The notes under the pieces are model-generated. The model was not told where the DNA came from. It saw only the letters and a list, made by a program, of their open reading frames with translations, and did not search any database. Shown here in pieces: positions 60,639 through 64,000 of a stretch of DNA of 64,000 nt (positions are counted from its first letter, which is position 1; every line of letters starts with the position of its first letter). The position numbers were made by a program, and so were the translations under genes. Origin of the DNA: Serinibacter arcticus (GTDB taxonomy: Bacteria; Actinomycetota; Actinomycetes; Actinomycetales; Beutenbergiaceae); the NCBI RefSeq assembly GCF_004786095.1, contig NZ_RHPJ01000002.1, positions 558,001-622,000 on the forward strand. The letters run 5' to 3'.

Positions 60639-62711
60639 ATGCACGTCATCATGCGTCGAGCGCTCCAGACAGTGCTCGTGACAGGCGGCCTCGTGGCCGC
60701 AGGAACCGGGGCGGCATTCGCCTCGGACGGTCTGCTCGGACAGGTCGGGATCGACCTGCCGGTCGACGTCCCGATCGAGGTCAGTGACGTCGCCGCCGGC
60801 CTCGTGGGAGACGCGACGGTCGCGGGGCAGGCTCAACCGCCGGCGCCCGCCGTACCGCAGGTGCAGCACACAGGAGGGTCCGAGGTCGGGCGCCCGGTCG
60901 TCGAGCCGCAGGGTTCGGGCACGACCGAGAACCTGGTCGGTGACGTCTCGATCGAGGCGCCCGTGACGATTCCGGTGGATGTGTCCACCATCGGTGTCGG
61001 TCTGATGGGTGACACCACGGTGGTCTCCGAGGAGACCACGACGACGCCGGCGCCCGCACCGGCCCAGCCGGCGGCGCCCGCTCCGGAGCAGCACAGCTCG
61101 GACGAGGGTCTGGTCGGGGACGTCGATGTGACGGCTCCGGTGACGATCCCGGTGGATGTGTCCACCATCGGGGTGGGTCTGATCGGTGACACCACGGTCG
61201 TTTCGGAGGAGGCCACGACGGCGACCACCCCGGCTCCGGCGCCGGCTGCAGGCAGCAATGGTGGCTCGGACGAGGGTCTGATCGGTGACGTCTCGATCGA
61301 GGCGCCCGTGACGATCCCGGTGGATGTCTCCAACCTCGGGGTGGGTCTGATCGGTGACACCACGGTGGTCTCGGAGGAGACCACGACGGGGACCGCCCCG
61401 GCTCCCGCACCGGCTCCGGCTGCCGGTAACAACGGTGGCTCGGACGAGGGTCTGATCGGTGACGTCTCGATCGAGGCGCCCGTGACGATCCCGGTGGATG
61501 TCTCCAACATCGGGGTGGGTCTGATCGGTGACACCACGGTGGTCTCGGAGGAGACCACGACCGGGACCACCCCGGCTCCGGCGCCGGCTGCCGGCAACAA
61601 CGGTGGCGGCCAGGGCGCCGGTGGCTCGGACGAGGGTCTGATCGGTGACGTCGACGTGACGGCTCCGATCACCGTTCCCGTCGACGTCAGCTGCATCGGT
61701 CTCGGTCTGATCGGTGACACCTCCGTCACCTGCAGCTCCACCACCACGGGGTCGACTCCCGGCGCCGGTACCGGCACCGGAGGCGCCAACCCCGGCGTCG
61801 GCTCCACCGACCTGATCGGTGACATCGGGCTCGACCTGCCGATCTCCGTTCCGGTCAACGTGGGTTGCATCGGTCTCGGTCTGATCGGCGACGCCTCGGT
61901 CACCTGCAACTCCTCCACGACAGTTCCGGCTCCCGGCACGGGCACCGGCACGAACCCCGTCACTGGTGGCTCGGACGAGGGTCTGATCGGTGACGTCGAC
62001 GTGACGGCTCCGATCACCGTGCCCATCGACGTCAGCTGCATCGGTCTCGGTCTGATCGGTGACACCTCCGTCACCTGCAGCTCCTCCACCACGGTGCCGG
62101 CTGCCGGCACCGGCGGCACCAACCCCGGCGGTGGCTCCACCGGCCTGATCGGTGACATCGGCCTCGACCTGCCGATCACCGTCCCGGTCGACGTCGGCTG
62201 CATCGGTCTCGGTCTGATCGGCGACACCTCGGTCAGCTGCACCACGACCACCGTCATCGTGCCGACCGACCCGACGGACCCGACGGACCCGACCGACCCG
62301 GTCGACCCGGTCGACCCGACGGACCCGACCGACCCGGTCGACCCGACGGACCCGACCGACCCGGTCGACCCGACGGACCCGACCGACCCGGTCGACCCGA
62401 CGGACCCGACCGACCCGCTCGACCCGACGGACCCGACGAACCCCGTCGACCCGACGGACCCGACCACCCCGGTCACCCCGGTCACCCCGGTCGACACCAC
62501 GACGCCGACCACGAGCACGGGCGGCTTCATCGGTGACGACGGTCGCGTCATCACCCCGGCCGGCGGTTCCGTCGACCAGGCGTCCACCCAGCAGGTCGCT
62601 CAGGACAGCACGCTCGCCAGCACCGGCGCCAGCCCGTTCGCGGGCGCCCTCGCCGTGCTGATGCTGCTCCTGGGCATCGCGGCCGTCCGACTCTCCCGTC
62701 GGACCGCCTGA
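60639..62711 (+). CDS. Sortase-anchored surface protein with nine chaplin-like repeats
   Basis: This 690-residue protein has a signal peptide (1-29), nine repeats of about 30 residues ('GLIGDVSIEAPVTIPVDVSN' type, residues 31-536), a Pro-Asp-rich stalk (542-609), and a class-E sorting signal 'LASTG' (659-663) with a hydrophobic helix and 'RRTA' tail. Repeats 1-5 have no Cys; repeats 6-9 each have one Cys pair 13 apart (352/365, 410/423, 467/480, 521/534). 'VPVDVSCIG' and similar echo chaplins of filamentous actinobacteria. AAGGAG precedes the ATG. Linkers are Ala-Pro or Gly-Thr rich. Confidence 0.85.
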   Translation: MHVIMRRALQTVLVTGGLVAAGTGAAFASDGLLGQVGIDLPVDVPIEVSDVAAGLVGDATVAGQAQPPAPAVPQVQHTGGSEVGRPVVEPQGSGTTENLVGDVSIEAPVTIPVDVSTIGVGLMGDTTVVSEETTTTPAPAPAQPAAPAPEQHSSDEGLVGDVDVTAPVTIPVDVSTIGVGLIGDTTVVSEEATTATTPAPAPAAGSNGGSDEGLIGDVSIEAPVTIPVDVSNLGVGLIGDTTVVSEETTTGTAPAPAPAPAAGNNGGSDEGLIGDVSIEAPVTIPVDVSNIGVGLIGDTTVVSEETTTGTTPAPAPAAGNNGGGQGAGGSDEGLIGDVDVTAPITVPVDVSCIGLGLIGDTSVTCSSTTTGSTPGAGTGTGGANPGVGSTDLIGDIGLDLPISVPVNVGCIGLGLIGDASVTCNSSTTVPAPGTGTGTNPVTGGSDEGLIGDVDVTAPITVPIDVSCIGLGLIGDTSVTCSSSTTVPAAGTGGTNPGGGSTGLIGDIGLDLPITVPVDVGCIGLGLIGDTSVSCTTTTVIVPTDPTDPTDPTDPVDPVDPTDPTDPVDPTDPTDPVDPTDPTDPVDPTDPTDPLDPTDPTNPVDPTDPTTPVTPVTPVDTTTPTTSTGGFIGDDGRVITPAGGSVDQASTQQVAQDSTLASTGASPFAGALAVLMLLLGIAAVRLSRRTA
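60729..62246 (+). repeat. Nine imperfect protein repeats, period about 56-62 codons
   Basis: Repeats start near residues 31, 98, 157, 213, 271, 333, 391, 447 and 502. Repeats 6 and 8 share 'GDVDVTAP' and 7 and 9 share 'GDIGLDLP', so the last four look like a duplicated two-repeat unit. DNA identity between neighbours is high, especially repeats 4 and 5. Confidence 0.88.
62262..62465 (+). repeat. Asp-Pro stalk-coding tandem repeat
   Basis: The coding DNA consists of repeated six- and nine-base blocks giving 'TDPTDPVDP' runs over 68 residues. The extended Pro-Asp chain should cross the cell wall below the sorting signal. Not CRISPR: no unique spacers. Confidence 0.9.
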
Positions 62712-62722
62712 CACCTGAACCA

Positions 62723-62771
62723 CAGCACGACGTCTCCCGCGACGGATCCCGTCCCGGGAGACGTCGTGCTG
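62723..62771 (+). terminator. Strong terminator after the surface-protein gene
   Basis: A perfect 17-bp stem (62723-62739 with 62755-62771) has an inner GACGG/CCGTC extension in its loop. It follows the stop codon by 11 bases. Confidence 0.85.
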
Positions 62772-62839
62772 CCTGGGTGGGGCGTCGCCATGCGGACGGG
62801 TGTGGGCCACGCGGTCGTCGTTCGCTACGATCGCCAGGA

Positions 62840-62925
62840 CCATCCAGAGCAGCTGAGAGACCTGGCTCGACGACGCTGCAGCAACCCCCCTCCTCGGGTG
62901 CGGGTGCTACCGCCAGGCCCGATGG
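62840..62925 (+). ncRNA. SAM riboswitch (S-box type, actinobacterial form)
   Basis: The segment carries the conserved core 'CAGAG.AGCTGAGAGACCTGG', 'GCAACC' and 'GGTGCTACCGCCAGG' with pairing P1 CCATC (62840-62844)/GATGG (62921-62925), P2 GCAGC/GCTGC (62849-62853/62875-62879) and a GCGG/CCGC arm (62900-62913). A TACGAT -10 box is at 62826-62831. The 3' strand of P1 touches GGAGGAG (62924-62930), the ribosome site of the next frame, so SAM binding should shut translation. Genes behind it make homocysteine. Confidence 0.82.
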
Positions 62926-62935
62926 AGGAGTGAGC

Positions 62936-62989
62936 ATGACTGGTTCCACCCTGTCCGACTGTTGCCCGTTCGGCGGTGACCCGCGATGA
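62936..62989 (+). CDS. 17-residue ORF with a Cys-Cys pair, coupled to the rhodanese gene
   Basis: GGAGGAG (62924-62930) is 5 bases before ATG 62936. The frame encodes 17 residues with consecutive Cys codons 9 and 10 (TGT TGC, 'LSDCCPFGG') and ends as ATGA over the rhodanese start at 62986. Placement right after a SAM riboswitch, the ideal ribosome site and the tandem Cys codons suggest a cysteine-sensing leader; similar poly-Cys leader ORFs are known in mycobacteria. The peptide itself may have no function. Confidence 0.6.
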   Translation: MTGSTLSDCCPFGGDPR

Positions 62990-63414
62990 CGACCCCGGTC
63001 GACGACGTCCACGGCTATGCCGGAGATCTGACCGCCGATCAGGCGTGGGAGGTGCTGGAGGGCGACGCCGAGGCTGTCCTGGTCGACGTCCGCACCCCCC
63101 AGGAGTGGCAGCACACCGGCGTACCCGACCTGACCTCGCTCAACCGCGACGTCGTGCTGGACCCGCTCCAGGGCTTCCTCGGACCCAACCCCGACTTCCT
63201 GACCGCGTTGACCGAAGCCGGGCTCGCCCCCGGTGACGGCCGCACGGTGGTCTTCGTCTGCAAGTCCGGCGGCCGCTCGATCGCCGCGGCACAGCTCGCC
63301 ACCTCGGCGGGCTTCGGTCCCGCCTACAACGTGCTCGAGGGCGTCGAGGGCCACGCCGGACCCGGATGGGCCGCGCAGGGACTGCCCGTCACGGCGTACG
63401 AGGGGGAGCGGTGA
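62986..63414 (+). CDS. Rhodanese-like sulfurtransferase
   Basis: This 142-residue single-domain rhodanese has 'AVLVDVRTPQEWQHTGVPDL' and the active-site loop 'CKSGGRS' with Cys92, the residue that carries persulfide sulfur. It is cotranscribed with a homocysteine-forming sulfhydrylase (GTGA overlap) behind a SAM riboswitch, so it may deliver or detoxify sulfide for that reaction; in several actinobacteria a rhodanese precedes metZ in the same way. It depends on translation of the 17-codon ORF overlapping its ATG. Confidence 0.9.
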   Translation: MTTPVDDVHGYAGDLTADQAWEVLEGDAEAVLVDVRTPQEWQHTGVPDLTSLNRDVVLDPLQGFLGPNPDFLTALTEAGLAPGDGRTVVFVCKSGGRSIAAAQLATSAGFGPAYNVLEGVEGHAGPGWAAQGLPVTAYEGER

Positions 63415-64000
63415 CCGATCCGCAGCCCCGTTCGTCCCTGCCCGAGGGGCTGCGGCCCGCGACGCTCGCCGTCCGCGGCGGGCACGAGCGCACCGGGTTC
63501 ATGGAGATCGCCGAGCCGATCTTCCTCACGCAGGGCTACTCCTACCCCCGTGCGGCCGACGCCGAGGCCGCCTTCCTCGGCGAGCTCGACCGGTTCACCT
63601 ACACGCGCTACTCCAACCCGACCACCTCGGCCTTCGAGGAACGGCTCCGGCTGATCGAGGGCGCCGAGGCGTGCTTCGCGACGGCGACCGGCATGGCCGC
63701 CGTCTTCGCCTCCATGGCGTGCCTCGTGCAGCAGGGGTCGCGGATCGTCGCCGGCCGAGCGATGTTCGGCTCCACCCTGCTGGTGCTCGACGAGCTGTTC
63801 ACCGGCTGGGGCATCGAGACGGTCTACGTCGACGCGCACGACAACGCCCAGTGGGCCGCAGCGCTGGCGACCCCGGCGGACGTGGTCTTCTTCGAGACGC
63901 CTTCGAATCCCATGCAGGACATCGTGGATGTGCCCGAGGTGAGCCGCCTGGCTCACGCCGCGGGCGCCGTCGTGATCGTCGACAACGTGTTCGCGACGCC
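63411..64000 (+). CDS. metZ: O-succinyl-/O-acetylhomoserine sulfhydrylase, N-terminal part
   Basis: The window ends inside this gene after about 196 residues. 'RPATLAVRGGHERTGFMEIAEP', 'FTYTRYSNPTTSAFEERL', 'CFATATGMAAVFASM' and 'VFFETPSNP' are the Cys/Met-metabolism PLP-enzyme pattern and match MetZ, which makes homocysteine from activated homoserine and sulfide. The PLP lysine lies past the edge. GTG 63411 overlaps the rhodanese stop. The symbol follows the rhodanese-metZ order; MetY-like use of O-acetylhomoserine cannot be excluded. Confidence 0.85.
   Translation, partial: MTDPQPRSSLPEGLRPATLAVRGGHERTGFMEIAEPIFLTQGYSYPRAADAEAAFLGELDRFTYTRYSNPTTSAFEERLRLIEGAEACFATATGMAAVFASMACLVQQGSRIVAGRAMFGSTLLVLDELFTGWGIETVYVDAHDNAQWAAALATPADVVFFETPSNPMQDIVDVPEVSRLAHAAGAVVIVDNVFAT

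Noticed and set aside
62262-62465. Regular short repeats that might suggest CRISPR
   Set aside because: There are no unique spacers, the units are 6-9 bases and in frame, and they code an Asp-Pro stalk.
58953-62843. Very long minus-strand frames opposite the two surface-protein genes
   Set aside because: They arise because repeats lack stops on both strands; the plus-strand frames have signal peptides, ribosome sites and a sorting signal.

Overview
The window is very GC-rich DNA with strong G/C at third codon positions, frequent GTG starts and GTGA/ATGA stop-start overlaps. Lsr2, an F420-type LLM oxidoreductase, an MmyB-type XRE regulator, an Sfp-type PPTase, SLH repeats of the actinobacterial type and class-E (LAXTG) sortase sorting all point to a high-GC actinobacterium. 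A Micrococcales/Cellulomonas-like relative is my best guess, but this is inference from gene content only. About 58 protein genes, one tRNA-Arg(ACG), one SAM riboswitch and two short leader-type ORFs are supported.

Layout. 1-4.8 kb: end of a phosphatase/arsenate-reductase-like gene, an MmyB-type regulator divergent from an aldo/keto reductase, a DUF427 protein, an AI-2E family permease and a small zinc-ribbon protein. 5-8.2 kb: an ABC sugar importer (Tat-type lipoprotein plus two permeases). 8.3-13.7 kb: acyl desaturase, LapA-like protein, F420-type oxidoreductase, Lsr2, and a FadR-type regulator divergent from a CynX-type MFS exporter. 13.7-19 kb: a glycan locus of two GT4 transferases, an alpha-toroid protein, a GH130 phosphorylase and a cupin; the last four form a tightly overlapping operon. 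19-27 kb: tRNA-Arg, stress-type proteins (PfpI, SDR, CsbD), an SGNH lipoprotein, three small membrane-anchored proteins in an operon, a polytopic membrane protein and a hydrolase. 27-34 kb: a 1366-residue Pls/PosA-type NRPS-like enzyme, an M1 peptidase and a carrier-protein-activating PPTase, then a Cys-rich DUF1540 gene behind two DtxR-like boxes, and a short ORF plus hairpin in front of an unknown protein. 35-43.8 kb: a Gfo/Idh oxidoreductase, an ATP-dependent DNA ligase, arginine/ornithine catabolism (RocD, DdaH-like) divergent from an Lrp regulator, a LigD-type polymerase and a sarcosine-oxidase-like enzyme. 43.8-46.5 kb: SIMPL, WYL regulator and VOC proteins. 46.3-57.4 kb: a polysaccharide-use locus read leftwards: LacI regulator, GH36 alpha-galactosidase, ABC importer and a giant clan GH-A/SLH surface enzyme. 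57.5-62.7 kb: dihydrolipoamide dehydrogenase divergent from two repeat-rich surface proteins, the second with nine chaplin-like repeats and an LASTG sorting signal. 62.8-64 kb: a SAM riboswitch, a 17-codon ORF with a Cys-Cys pair, a rhodanese and a homocysteine-forming sulfhydrylase cut by the window edge.

System-level points. Neither ABC importer has its own ATPase gene here, which suggests a shared MsiK-type ATPase elsewhere. Several divergent regulator genes (MmyB, FadR, Lrp, LacI, and the LigD-polymerase/oxidase pair) have a TAnnnT -10 box 6-7 bases before the start codon, so they are probably transcribed as leaderless mRNAs. The most distinctive signals are the nine-repeat LAXTG protein whose last four repeats each carry a Cys pair; the SAM-riboswitch/Cys-Cys leader combination, which could couple two sulfur signals; the covarying palindromes at 2.35 and 8.25 kb; and the NRPS-like/PPTase locus next to DtxR-like boxes.
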